From positions 15,759,326 to 15,823,325 of the forward strand of contig OX123182.2 in the NCBI GenBank assembly GCA_944739405.2: a stretch of 64,000 nt of DNA. The letters are read 5' to 3'. Source of the DNA: Euclidia mi (lineage: Eukaryota > Arthropoda > Insecta > Lepidoptera > Erebidae). The notes beneath the pieces were generated by a model. It made no database searches, had not been told where the DNA came from, and saw nothing but the letters and a program-made list of their open reading frames with translations. A program made the position numbers and the translations under genes. Positions 19,546 to 30,499 of the stretch are shown here, piece by piece (within the stretch, counting starts at the first letter, position 1; every line of letters starts with the position of its first letter).

Positions 19546-20445
19546 ATATTAACAAAACGATTCTTGAGTTCGAGCTGAAAGCTCTCGGGGTTTTGAATAT
19601 GAACCGGTGCCGGTCGGAGCGTGGACTTTATCAACTTCGACCGTTCGAGACTTGTACAGATATTCAATGTGCCTCTTACCATTCGGTGATCGCTCCCCAC
19701 TTTAAGCGAATTGATCACGGAGACATCATTGAATATCTGCCTCTTCGTCGACATGATAAAGTCGATCTCATTTTTGGTGGCACCGTCTGGACTTACCCAG
19801 GCCCACTTGCAACGTTCTCGCTTCTTGAAAAAGGAATTCATCATATAGAGGCTTTCCTTCTCCATAAAGCTAGCCAGCAAGTGACCCCGGGAATTCCGAT
19901 GCCCATAACCAAATTGCCCCACTCTCAGCTCATCACCGTCGCGTTTGCCCAGTTTCGCGTTAAAATCTCCCATGACCACGGTGTAATGGGTTTTGAAGCC
20001 ATGTATAGCCCGAGATATGTCCTCGTACATGGCTTCCACCTCCTCATCGGGGTGCGTCGAGGTCGGAGCGTATACTTATATGACCTTCAGCGAATACCGC
20101 TTGGATATTCTGAGTATAAGGTACGCTACCCTGCTCGACACACTCCCAATATTTACCACGTTGGTCACGAGAGATTTGTGGACGATGAACCCGACACCAC
20201 CTTGGGACTGTTGATCGCCCTCCCGGTAGAAGAGCAAGTTGCCGGAATTGAGATCTATCGAGTTCTCCCCCTGTCTTCGGACTTCAGATAGGCCTATGAT
20301 ATCCCATCACAACTTGCTCAATTCTTCTTCCAGCTCGACAATCTTCTCGTCGGTCCGCAGTGTGCGCGTGTTCGTGGCCCTGGCAACAGGGCCAATTGTC
20401 GTTGGTGGTGGTAGCCCGATCTCTTCCGGAGATTCTTCGCACCCC
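19546..20445 (-). pseudogene. RTE-like LINE, AP-type endonuclease half (minus), decayed
   Basis: The minus strand shows TRTLRTDEKIVELEEELSKL, WDIIGLSEVRR, VYAPTSTHPDEEVEAMYEDI, HYTVVMGDFNAKLG (GDFN catalytic block), KNEIDFIM and SVINSLKVGSDHRMVRG (SDHR block). Together these are the signature of the apurinic-type endonuclease of RTE/CR1-class LINEs. Stops replace residues after ELSKL and before VYAPTS (TGA and TAA), so it is dead. Large plus-strand frames here (for example 19536-20291) are shadows of this domain. Confidence 0.88.
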
Positions 20446-20780
20446 TTGCCCCGCCGTTACCATGGACTCTAACATAACCAGGACTAGCGGGGGCGCCGGG
20501 GACTAGGGTCCGGTTTTTATTGGTGTGGTTCATTTATGGGGGGATTTGCCTTAATCACCACGCTTGGCAGGCGTATTGGCGATCGCAGTGGCGGAAGTTT
20601 TTAGTGCTGGACGCTGCTGCCCATCTAGCATCTTGGGATTTACTTCTGCCAGGTTCGGATGGATTGACCGCCATCTTTCGGTTGACTGCTTGCGCTGGGG
20701 GAGATACTATGACGAGCATCTACTCGTCAGAGTAACTCCCCCAGTGGGCGGTGGGGTCGTCACGTCCCGACGCCTGTCTC
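20446..20780 (-). mobile_element. RTE-like LINE 5' untranslated region with hairpin
   Basis: GC-richer DNA continuous with the endonuclease ORF. On the minus strand it precedes the coding start. An imperfect 22-bp-arm hairpin lies at 20695-20744 (arms CTGGGGGAG.TACT.TGACGAG, loop of 6). Such UTR structure could aid RNA packaging or translation; that is inference. The element's 5' edge is about 20780. Confidence 0.6.
20695..20744. promoter_or_regulatory. Hairpin in the LINE 5' region
   Basis: Arms 20695-20716 and 20723-20744 match at 20 of 22 positions around loop CATCTA. It is the most stable-looking structure in the element's 5' region. Function unknown. Confidence 0.75.
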
Positions 20781-21369
20781 TCTTCTTAAAGCAACATTAA
20801 TCAGGCATATCGACACATTCATACTGCCATCATGGCTTAAAAACAATTTACAGAAACAGAAAAGAATTTTCAGAAATCTTCATACATGAAATTTCAAAGT
20901 AATTTCCACCGAATTGTTGTACAATAAGTCACACTTGGATGCAATTTTCCCGCTCAGTGGACGTGTAGCTCTTAGTATGAATGATTCAGCAGCTCGGTTC
21001 ATCCGAATACGCTTCCTACCACTTGAAGAGAGTCGAAGATTGATGTATACTCTAGTATACAGCTACCTACCTGTGCCCTGTTGTTGTGCAGATATTAACT
21101 ACGTGGTTGAAATTTATGCAAACTGGAAGCAGATGAAGACAATTTTAAAAGACCTTTCATTTTTTTATAGATTGAATCTTGTATTGTTTGGAACTTAAAA
21201 ATTTAAAAACCATTAATACAAAGAAAATGCAGATCTGAAATAACAATTTGGAGATCACAGTGTTAAGATTCAGCACAATAGTAAACGATTAGACATCTGT
21301 TATGTCCTCTAGCCGTCGGTACAGTCAAAAGTTACGATTACATAACATGTCACTTGCGTTACCGAAAAT
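20781..21369. other. Unassigned sequence left of repeat D copy 2
   Basis: A 94-codon open frame (20914-21198) has no recognisable domain. Nothing else is seen. Confidence 0.3.
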
Positions 21370-21500
21370 GGTTGGAAATAGGTTTATTAATACTCTTAAA
21401 TCATGACTAATGCCTAAAACTGACGTTATAAAGTAGCTGAAACCTAACGGTCGTAATATTGAACTGCCGTCATCTGCCAATAAATCTCAACCCTAAACCC
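21370..21500 (-). repeat. Dispersed repeat D, copy 2 (minus)
   Basis: Reverse-orientation partner of 15800-15935. See there for shared motifs. Confidence 0.5.
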
Positions 21501-23100
21501 TTACGGATCGACCAATTTAGAGTGTGTTATAGTGAACAATCTGCACAATACCACAAGGGCGAAAGCTGTATTGACTGCCCGGAATACAACTTTTTTTTTT
21601 TCTTTTTGGATATTATTATATACCTCCACATTATCTAGATTTGTTTTGAGTATTCGATATTTCAGCACTGCTGCAATCACAATCACAAATACATACCATC
21701 AATGCCAGTGCACTTGTCGTTAAAGGTAAATGCACTGCCGGTACTGGGTTTTGTTTAGCTTCTCCTGAATCATAAGCAGTTTGACTTAGGTACTTAGACT
21801 TTACGCTTATATTTTGTCAATTCTGGTTGGACAAATAAACGAAACCAGAGCTCCAACACGGAGAACTTTACCCAATTGCGATAACAATAGGATGTTGATG
21901 ATGATCACAGTATAGACGTTGGCCGCAAGTCAGCGCAATAACATAGTACGTTTTTTTATAGAAATTGAAGTGCGGCGCGCCGCATTGCAACCAGCCGCTA
22001 GTGAGTTCACGTTCTTAGACTTCACGCAGTTAATAACAAAGAGACGGTGTGACGTGACGGTCGACTTCAAAATTCGGATGATCACCAGTTAAAACCAGAT
22101 TGCTATAATTAATTCTGACTTAAAATATTATAACTGCGAAAATATGTTTGTTTATCTTTCTTCCATCGCAACGATGCGTCGTTATGGCATGGTTTCTGAA
22201 TGTAAAGATAGACGCTGTAGGTGATAAAACATGTTGCAATATAATAACAAATGGTGTTTCGTTTTGCTACTCAAATATTATAGTTTATTTTGTTTGAAAA
22301 TTTTATTATTTTATTTTGGCCCCATGACCTTTTTTGTTGATATAAAACATTTTATAGGCATCAATGCTAAGTCCTTTTTAAATCAATGCCCCTATGCAAG
22401 CGCCACTCTGAATAAGTAGCTGCCTATTTTTATTGCAAGCTTCTCTACATACTGGCTAATACTGGGCGTTTATTCAAGGCAGAATACGTAACTTTTTGTG
22501 ACGTTTTTAAGATTGCATGAAAAAAACATAACAATTTCTCGACTTCATGGATAACGCAGTGGTTTTAAAAACAGCATAATATATACATATTCAATATTTT
22601 ATAACATCAAAATATAATAATGTATTTTAGGCCTAAAAGCTAACAGGTATTGTATCTTGGATTTTAATAACATCCGATCATTCATTGTAACCCTATACCA
22701 AATATTCCACTAGGAAAATTGATTTCTTAAGTCATATTTGCTTGGTTTTATACCGGTTTAAGGATTTCAAGAAATATTTAAATACTAATAATATTCTTAT
22801 TTCTTAATGCAATTTGTAAGTATTCTTTAATATTGCTCGAGGATTTTTTCCATACCCTATACAAAACGTCACCATAAAATATACAATATGTACATTACGC
22901 ACGCCTGATGATGAACCGATCTGTTACGAGTTATGGCACAAAATAAATGAAACTCGTCTCCGCGTCACGAGCGACACGGAGTGTTGTAAATGTTCACACA
23001 CTGCAATATGGCGGCAGTCAAACGTATCAGATTCCAGTGATTGATGTGTTTCGATGAAACATGCGGATTTAGATAGCACGTGTCGGCAAGAAGAGGACAA
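21501..23100. other. Unassigned AT-rich sequence
   Basis: 1.6 kb with no recognisable gene or repeat pair. 22960-23040 is slightly GC-richer. No splice-bounded coding exon stands out. Confidence 0.35.
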
Positions 23101-23328
23101 TCTACACTAATATTATAAAGAGGAAAATTTTGTATTTTTGTTTGTAATGGATAAACTCAAAAACTACTAGACCGATTTTAAAAATTCTTTCACCATTAAA
23201 AAGCTACATTATCTGCAAGTAACATAGGCTATATTTTATTTTAGAAAAAATAGGGGTCCGTAAGATATTTGGGTTTTTCGGGTACGCAGTTACCTCAGGA
23301 CGCGGGTAAAACCGTGGGAAACGGCTAG
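23101..23328 (+). mobile_element. Helitron-like element (Lep1-type), complete
   Basis: A|TCTACACTAATATTATAAAG...ACGGCTAG|T, 228 bp. The internal order 'aaactactagaccgatttt', 'aaattctttcac', 'cataggctatatttt', 'cgcgggtaaaaccg' is typical of these short non-autonomous elements. Insertion between A and T fits Helitron-type integration. Confidence 0.75.
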
Positions 23329-23690
23329 TAGATAATATGAAAGCATGATTTGTTAATATTTTATTTTACACAGCGACAAGTCAAGCGATACAGCTGCAGT
23401 TCGATTCTAACACTTATTTCTTACACCATAAAGAACATTAAAAATATCAAAGTGTGTAGCATGACACGGGGCCATGTGTACGTTATTCACGTAATATCTC
23501 TACCGTTTATTTACATTTAACTATTACAAAGTTTCTCTTCTCTAGAAATAGAGCTGACTGCAGACCTGCTCACAGTTTTAATAAAACAAGCCAACTTAAA
23601 TAACAATTACTAAAACACCGAACTTAAATTACCAATCGCACAGCTACGCGTATCAACTACTCACTATGATTAATAACAGTGAGTATTTTC
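23329..23690. other. Unassigned AT-rich sequence
   Basis: No feature recognised. Confidence 0.35.
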
Positions 23691-23694
23691 AATG

Positions 23695-23945
23695 GCGAGC
23701 AGCGATAGCTGAGTGGAGACAGACTGCTACGCAGAGGGTCTCGGGTTCAAATTCACGGCACGCACCAATGACTTTTCGGAGTTAAGTGCGTATTCAGTTG
23801 TTAATTTGATCGTTTACTCGGAAGACATGTTAAGCCTGCTAACCCGCACTTGGCCAACGTAGAGGACTATGGCCTTACCCTTCTCATAGTACGAAGAGGC
23901 TCGTGCCCAGCAGTGGGACAGTAATAAAGGGCTGAAGATGATGAT
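23695..23945 (+). mobile_element. tRNA-derived SINE, family 4, copy 1
   Basis: The head 'agcagcgatagctgagtgg' gives the A box; 'ggtctcgggttcaaattc' gives the B box. The body reads 'cacgcacca.tgacttttcg', 'gaagacatgttaagcc.gc', 'aacccgcacttggccaacgt' and 'gactatggcctta'. It ends 'cccagcagtgggacagtaat' and 'gggctgaagatgatgat', a tail typical of RTE-mobilised lepidopteran SINEs. Confidence 0.85.
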
Positions 23946-24474
23946 TGTCAGTGGGACTTATTATAAACAAATGCAGGATAATCAATTTTGAAACCATCGC
24001 AAATGCAGTAAACATTTTTCCTTTGCCACTTTTTATTTGGGACACCGTAATAAACCACTATGATTTTAGACTGAGTCCGTGCCGTCCTTTTAGTAGACTA
24101 AGTCTAGATTATTCTTGAAATCTAACTTGCGGATTCTATGACGATATATTAGTTTTGCTGACTTTATAGTTAAAGTTGTAACATTCGCGTAAACTAAAAT
24201 ACTATCTGGAATATCTAGATTATTCTATCAAGCTGCCTAGCCAGTGTGAAATATGAGCGAGTCCGTTTTCAAATTACCATGCACGTGACGCATGCCTTGT
24301 GTCCGATCCTTCGTTACTTCCTATTCATTAGCATACAGACTAAGCCTTTTCAATCAATGAATTGATTACTAATTACAACTGTGACGCTGATTGTTAATAA
24401 GGCTCTATTCATGTTTTTTATACGAGAATAAATTTAATAGCATAATACATAGTACACATTCATCTTGTCATGTA
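23946..24474. other. Unassigned AT-rich sequence
   Basis: No feature recognised between the two SINE copies. Confidence 0.35.
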
Positions 24475-24740
24475 TCTATTTTAGCGATAACGTAACATAC
24501 TGCTTTGCAAAGGGTCTCGAGTTCAAAACCGCAGAACACACTACTGACTTTTATAAGTTATTATTAAGTGCATATTTAATCGTTAGGTATCGTTTGCTAA
24601 ACGGTGAATGGAAACATCGTGAGGAAACCTGCATGACTGAATTTTTTCCATAATGTTCTCGAAAGACATGTGAAAAATGCCAACCCGCACCCAGCGTAAT
24701 GAACTATGGCCTAGTCTTTCTAGGAATTAGAAGAGGCCAG
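24475..24740 (+). mobile_element. tRNA-derived SINE, family 4, copy 2 (diverged)
   Basis: Same order as 23695: 'tagcgataac', 'agggtctcgagttcaaaacc' (B box), 'tgacttttataagttattat', 'catcgtgaggaaacctgcat', 'cgaaagacatgtgaaaaatg', 'ccaacccgcacccagcgt' and 'gaactatggcctag'. It contains a 'gtgaggaaacctgcatgact' segment absent from copy 1. Older and more mutated. Confidence 0.75.
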
Positions 24741-25464
24741 AGTAATGTATTATCTGACCCAGTTATGAAACAAAATACAAATAATGCTAGCTAGTTAAAA
24801 TATCTAAATAATAAAACCTATTGAGAAAGGAGACGACCGTAAAATGATATGGATTTTGAAGAAAATTATACTTCCTATTAATTTTTCAATCGCAGTTGAA
24901 AGTTATTGAAGCAAGTATGATAATAATAATGTAAAAGATCCTAGCCAAACTTAACGTACAATACATCTTTTGTGTACGCACGTATGTAGGTACATCTATT
25001 CAAATACAGCCCAAAGTCTCTAAACTACCCGTTCCCACGCTCGAATCGTCCTCAAAAGAATGTCAGTTAACGCGTTTTGACGTCAAACGCGACAAGGTCT
25101 TCCACCTACATACAGGGTGCAACTTGTATTCTAAAAGCGTTTTCATCGAATTTAACACTTTACACAGAGAGACTGTAGTGTGTAATGGAATTTTCAACGA
25201 CAAATCTAACTGAAAACTGTCGCAAAAGAGGATTTCTACTTTGATGCCGTAGTTTGTAGACACGTAAATAAATCGAACGCGGGTTAAATTAAATGGCAAC
25301 ACATTTGAAATCCGGAAGTATTGTTGTCTAGGATGATGTATCTCTATGGATTTGACAAGCAAATAATAATACCGTGACAGACCGAGATAATGACATACAG
25401 AAATACATAAGAGTAAAAGAGACAAAGATAGCATTTTTTGTCTTTGTCAGAGTTTTCGTTTTTT
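24741..25464. other. Unassigned, with a 123-codon minus-strand ORF
   Basis: The frame 25434-25063 (-) begins with a hydrophobic run (MLSLSLLLLCISVCHYLGL) that could be a signal peptide. There is no recognisable domain, no ribosomal or splice context and no paralogue in the window. I regard it as probably chance. Confidence 0.2.
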
Positions 25465-25499
25465 TTTGTTGGTCACAACTGAATATTGTGACCAACAAA
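25465..25499. repeat. Perfect inverted repeat (14-bp arms, 7-nt loop)
   Basis: TTTGTTGGTCACAA at 25465-25478 is mirrored at 25486-25499. It sits about 95 bp upstream of the THAP start codon. Confidence 0.85.
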
Positions 25500-25592
25500 C
25501 GTTTGAGCTCTCGATAATTTCCGCAAAAAATTGTGTTATTATTGTTATTAATTGTGAATGCTTTGTGAAAATATCATTGGTTCAGATTTAAT

Positions 25593-26210
25593 ATGGTGAT
25601 TTGTTACATTTTAGGCTGTAAAAGCCATAATGAGCGGAAATGTGAGAACATAACCATTTATTCGTAAGTACGATATTTTAGTTATAATATCTATATAATG
25701 TATACATGAAAATATTGATAGAATGATACAAATAGCGTATCATTACAAAAGGAAATAATTTCTAAATTACATCAATAAACCAAAAAATGCTATTTTATTA
25801 TCACCGCGATTTTAGTATTACACAATCGAATTCAATAGGTCGTTGAATGTTGAGCTAACCAAAAGTCATCGATACTTTTTAATTTTACAGCGTTAAATGT
25901 TTTTTAGGGATACCACTGAAGCGTTTGGGAAATTACCCAAATTTTGGGTAATTTGCCGTTACTTAGTTTCATATGAACCTAAGATTAATTATTTAATTTG
26001 TTTTCCGATTCTTTGTAGTAATGAAATTATTTGTTTATAGATTCCCAAAGGACTGCACGATCCAAAAATAATTATGGATACGTGCAACAGGATGAGAAAA
26101 CTGGGATCCGAATTAATATGCAAGAGTATGCTCTACACACTTTGAACAAAAGTGTTTTAGGAAAACTCCCCGCAATAGGTACTTATTTGGAATCATTCTC
26201 GAATGATAAA
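25593..26210 (+). pseudogene. THAP-domain pseudogene with retained intron
   Basis: Exon 1 (25593-25663) reads MVICYILGCKSHNERKCENI then TIYS, with the Cys pair of the C2CH finger. A GTAAGT donor follows at 25664. The intron ends TTGTTTATAG at 26040. Exon 2 completes the codon and reads FPKDCTIQK, stop, LWIRATG, stop, ENWDPN, stop, YARVCSTHFEQKCF. FP.D, W, NW and CS.HF are the THAP landmarks. Three in-frame stops make it a pseudogene; the TGA in RATG*ENW looks like CpG decay of an Arg codon. The intron shows it was not copied from mRNA. It derives either from a THAP-bearing DNA transposon (P-type) or a duplicated host gene. No downstream transposase region is seen. Confidence 0.8.
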
Positions 26211-26299
26211 GAAGAGAAAATAAGAAATTTGTATACAAAATTAATTTTGTTCAAAGGACAGTAAAGTTGAGTGTCAAATAATATAATAAAAGATATATA

Positions 26300-26712
26300 A
26301 CTCTGCCGTGTGGTTGACGGCATAGAATACAAGTGTCACCACCCCTTATCTTCCCGTGGGTGTCGTAAGAGGCGACTAAGGGATAACACGATGCAAATAC
26401 CATCTTTGCGTAGAGATGAAAACTCGACATCAAACCCTATACGACTGCCTCGTTGGTCTCGCGGCATAAATGTGCGCGTGGGATCGGGAGGTCCCGGGTT
26501 CGATTCCTGGGTCGGGCAGTGTTATTGGGTTTTTCTGTCACGAAATTCTCAGTAGCAGCACGGAGTCTGGAAATGTGCCAGGTACGGCAATAGGCTCGCC
26601 CCTTATTATGTGGGACTAAAGTATATCTGGCGAAAAGTGGGTGTAGAAATATACCTCGTGCCTACCCCTTCGGGGATAAAAGGCGTGACGTTATGTATGT
26701 ATGTATGTATAA
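26300..26712 (+). mobile_element. Composite tRNA-derived SINE, full copy
   Basis: Three modules. (1) 26300-26440, 'gccgtgtggttgacggca', 'ttcccgtgggtgtcgtaag', 'aggcgactaagggataacac', resembling a LINE 3' region also present reversed at 49580-49680. (2) tRNA-like 26441-26520, A box TGGTCTCGCGG, B box GGTTCGATTCC. (3) shared tail 26521-26690 followed by (TATG)n. There is no ORF. Transcription would be by RNA polymerase III from the internal boxes, as known for tRNA SINEs. Confidence 0.9.
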
Positions 26713-26715
26713 CTC

Positions 26716-27081
26716 TGAGCCTCGTGTTTATTTGGCGAGTGAAGCCAGTCCCACATATTCGACACTTTTGTTATACATAATAATATTAAGTATATAATAA
26801 TAATAATATAATAATAATAGTATACATAATAATAATTCAGGTTTGGTACAATGTTACTTAAAAGTTAATATGTACTTCGTAGAATTGTAGGGTAAACATT
26901 TACAACATCTGGTAACACCAACTCAGGATGTACTCTATGTCCGTCCTTTACGGGTGTACGCAAATGTGGAGTCCATTTGATTCTTGGTCCTAGATTGTTG
27001 TCCTCGATTGAAGAGATTTCATTAGTCATACATCCATCAGTTATGTCAATGAAACGTTTTAGTGTTGTATGCAACGAGGTT
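26716..27081. other. AT-rich stretch with imperfect (AAT)n
   Basis: 26785-26838 is an imperfect AATAAT/TAATA run. 26865-27074 has a 69-codon minus-strand frame with no recognisable domain. Confidence 0.4.
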
Positions 27082-27084
27082 TAA

Positions 27085-27861
27085 AGGTGAACGCCGACTT
27101 GGCCGCACCGCAGGCGCCGCAGTATTCGCATTCGAATTATTTATATGAAGTTCTATGCAACCTCGCACACCCACCCGCGCCGCAGTCACCGCAGTCGCTG
27201 AAACGACCGAACTCCCCAAGCCGCAGCTGATGACGTCACCAACACCGGCCCGCACGCAGCGGACGCTGCGGCTAGCGCGGCGCGGATGACGCTGAATGAA
27301 AGAACAGTGTTGCCAACATCGATTTTCAAAAATACGTAGATCAGAGTTAAACAGTACGTAGATCTACGTACTTTTAATAATATCCTAGATAAAGGGAGTA
27401 AAACATTGTAAAACGAGTGTTTCAAACATCGATTCGAGCCTGTAAGCAATTATTATTGACTTAAATTGATCGATATGTTTTAAGTGTGTTACTTGTTAAA
27501 CTAATTGGGTACGAATAAACATGCAACAAAGTATTAGCTACGTCCATTATTACGTGTGGTTTGTGTTTATTAATGCTTATTTCTTAGTAAAATTCCGTTA
27601 TTTTGCTAATTTGGTAATTTGCTGCAAAATACGTAGATTCTGGGCCAGAAGTACGTAGGTTCGCGAGAAGGGTCCAAAATACGTAGATCTACGTAAAAAG
27701 ACGTAGAGTTGGCAACGCTGTGAAAGAAATCAAGTGCGATGCGTGCGGCGACGGGAACGACTGCAGTGACTGCAGTGCGGATAGATGTGCGAGGCCATTA
27801 ACAAAAAGCGATGACTGCGGGGACTGCGGCGACTGCGGTGCGGCCAAGTCTGCGTTCACCT
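27085..27861. mobile_element. MITE with TAA target duplication (Harbinger-like ends)
   Basis: Termini AGGTGAACGC.GACTTGGCCG at 27085 and its reverse complement ending at 27861 form an inverted repeat of about 40 bp. TAA flanks both sides (27082-27084, 27862-27864), matching the 3-bp TWA duplication of PIF/Harbinger elements. The subterminal DNA is very GC-rich with repeated GCCGCAG/GACTGCGG units, unlike the AT-rich surroundings. Without the nested insertion it is about 353 bp and has no transposase, so it was mobilised in trans. Confidence 0.85.
27305..27720. mobile_element. hAT-type MITE nested in the TAA MITE
   Basis: 416 bp, ends CAGTGTTGCCAAC... and ...GTTGGCAACGCTG, flanked by a perfect 8-bp duplication TGAAAGAA (27297-27304 and 27721-27728), diagnostic of hAT. 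ACGTAG or CTACGT motifs occur about eight times, all within about 110 bp of the ends, including GTACGTAGATCTACGTAC near 27355. Such subterminal repeats bind hAT transposases. Noncoding. Confidence 0.92.
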
Positions 27862-27864
27862 TAA

Positions 27865-29159
27865 ATGAGTAGGTTTCATTGCCATTCAATGCCGTGTTTA
27901 AACGATGGATGAACTAGGACATGCGATTGAAATTATGAAGGTTTTAATCCTACCAATATAATAACAGTTTGATTTAAAAAAATCTACTTTAAGCTGTACA
28001 TTGAACTTGTGCAAAGTGCAAGCAACTACGAGTAAACTAAGATTAATATCATGAATATACATATAAATAGCCACTTTAGGAGTAAACTAAATTTACAAGA
28101 CGAAGAAGTAATCGAAGAATGACCCTCTACTGTTTCATTCGCAGTTTTTTTGAGATGATGGATAGGTTTTTCTCTCTTAATTATTAATTAATGAATTTTG
28201 TGGCTAAGAGTGGTACATGTTCATATTTAATAGTAACGAAATTTTGCAGTAATATAGCATATACTATGGGTACTATAACGAAAAAATCATTTCGTCTCAA
28301 TCGCAACAATTGTCAAATACACGAGCAAAGTCGCGGGCAAAATAAGTCATCTGAATATCGTCTTTAAATTGTTACATTATATTTATTTTACGACTTTGAC
28401 CGCTCAAGCTTTTGAATTCCCAGGAGTCACTGAGCTTTAAAACAGAACCGGAATCGCGGTCGCCGCCATGAACGACTGCAGATTCAATTCACAGTGAGCA
28501 AACCCAATTGGATTGAAGCCACTATCTTAAATTCTATTTGCGAAAGTATGGTGGGTTAACAAGCTGTTTTCAGAACGCCATGCGCAGGGATTTGTCTGTG
28601 ACCACGAATGTTTTTAGGTACTCCTAAAATATAAATAACAGTACAATAATTTGAACTTACATTAAACACTTAGTTTACTGAATAATACTAACCACATTCA
28701 AGCAAACGTCCACTACCTCAAAATTGTCTAGATCCTTGATGCCGCGGTATTTGCATTCCAAAACATCCAAGAACATTCGGGTGTAAAAACTTGTGGCAAA
28801 AAAATGCAGCATCATGCATGCGTTCAAATATCACAAGCTAAGGTTGCATCTCTGGCAAACGACTCATCTAAGCGGTGCGAGAATAGCAAAAGATTTTTTT
28901 TTGCTCGAGTATGGTTTAAATTAATGAGTTAAGTGTTTATTTCTGTGGCACTAGACTTTGTCAGGCTACACCCACTTGGGAGTTGGGAATTGCAGCGTGT
29001 TTTATCGTGGTAAAAAAAAAATATCTATCGTTGCAAAGCTAGAAATGTATTTTGAATACCAAAGACCAACAGTGCAGAAATGATGTATCCAGTCTAATGA
29101 CTGGATGTATAGGCACGAATTGAATCTTGTCAAAAGTGCTATTTCCGTTGCCAGTCAGC
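27865..29159. other. Unassigned AT-rich sequence
   Basis: About 1.3 kb with no recognised gene, splice structure or repeat partner in the window. Confidence 0.35.
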
Positions 29160-29240
29160 ATATTTACAAATTCAAATTCAAACTCATTTATTCACATAGG
29201 TTACAGAAGCAATACTTATGAACGTCATTTCTTTTTTTTA
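29160..29240 (-). repeat. LINE 3' tail (minus)
   Basis: (CAAATT)n at the left, then 'ctcatttattcacataggt' and 'tatgaacgtcattt'. The same tail occurs at 57105 (-) and, in plus orientation, at 50440-50527. The hexamer repeat at the 3' end is typical of CR1-type insertions. Confidence 0.55.
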
Positions 29241-30233
29241 CAACACGTTGCAGCTTCCGTGATTACGTTTCACAGTTGTATATTTTTTTAAGCCTCCCAG
29301 GCTTACATGGTTTTGAGTGTCGGACCATCCTAAAGTCAACAAGTTGCGAAAATAAAAGAATCCAAAGTATTTTACCTAAACTTTTGTCAAAAAAAGCCCA
29401 TAGCATGTGTTTAAATATTACTGAAATATGTTACACTTTCAAATGCAGGCAAAGCAGCGGCTTAATCTAGAAAACTAACTAAGCAATAACTCTAACTGCG
29501 CAGAGCACTCATATGATAAAATTTGTCAGGGGTTTCCCCACTTCGTTTAGCTCATCTCATCTCCGTTGTATACTTAGTCTTGTCGTCCGAACTTTCCAAC
29601 ATCGGGTATGTTTACAATATGCAAATGTTCAAAACTTTGCTTACACTTAACAAGTAGAATGAAGGCTACTTTGAATAATTCTTTATAATATAGAGTTTTA
29701 CTTCTAATGAGAAACGTATATGACTAGGGCGAAAAGGGATGTGTGTATTTTATCTTTGTAAACATAACCTTAAAAAGACAATTAGGAGCCGCGATAGGAA
29801 TAAATACTGTGTCGCCGAGGATTTAATTATTTAGTCAATCAACACAACAAAGAACACACGGCCTCGAAACAATCATCGCGTTAGGCGGCCGCCTAAACCA
29901 ATAACACCGTACCTACATGCAGTCATATTGAAGAGAAAGAAATTCCATTTCAGACGCATAAAAATATAGAATAGTATTAAACACATAGATAGTGCTATCT
30001 AATTCGTATCATTCATCGAAATCCGAAACGTAGATACTAACGGTGACAGCCGGTATTCATAGAAAGCATTCCCTCTTAAAATTCAACCACTGTAAATTTT
30101 CTTTGCGTCCAAAGCCAGAGTGAATAAATAGTCTGATATTTTTAAAAGTAGAAGAAGACAAAAGTAAATTTTGCTTAGCGATATATAGGTACGTAAGTTA
30201 AAGAGCATGGTAATGATAAATTATACATATGTA
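29241..30233. other. Unassigned AT-rich sequence
   Basis: 29276-29470 has a 64-codon frame with no domain. 29876-29905 ('cgcgttaggcggccgcctaa') looks like part of a SINE head similar to 10089. Otherwise nothing. Confidence 0.35.
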
Positions 30234-30490
30234 TATCATTCTCCTAGCGTTATCCCAGTTTCAATCTGGGGTCCGCTTACTAGTCTTACCGGATTTGGCT
30301 GAATATTAGCTTTTCCACAGAGTGACTGCCTGTCTAACCACCGCAACCCGAAAGGATAGCCATATTCCATGGTTTAGACTAGTGTCAGTTTCGTTAGAAG
30401 GTACTGACGCCCTATAACGACTTTCAAAGATGTTCATGACAACCGGGACCGACGGCTGAACGTGCTCTCCGAGACACGGGACAAGCGATA
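30234..30490 (-). repeat. Dispersed repeat X (minus strand)
   Basis: The minus strand carries the full X order including 'tcgttatagggcgtcagtac', 'aatatggctatcctttcggg' and 'ttgcggtggttagacaggc'. Best match is 8875-9145. Noncoding. Confidence 0.7.
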
Positions 30491-30499
30491 ATTTATTAT

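Noticed and set aside
19536..20291. 251-codon plus-strand ORF
   Set aside because: Antisense shadow of the RTE endonuclease domain, whose catalytic motifs (GDFN, SDHR) read on the minus strand.
25063..25434. 123-codon minus-strand ORF with signal-peptide-like start
   Set aside because: No domain, no paralogue, no splice or promoter context; likely chance in AT-rich DNA.
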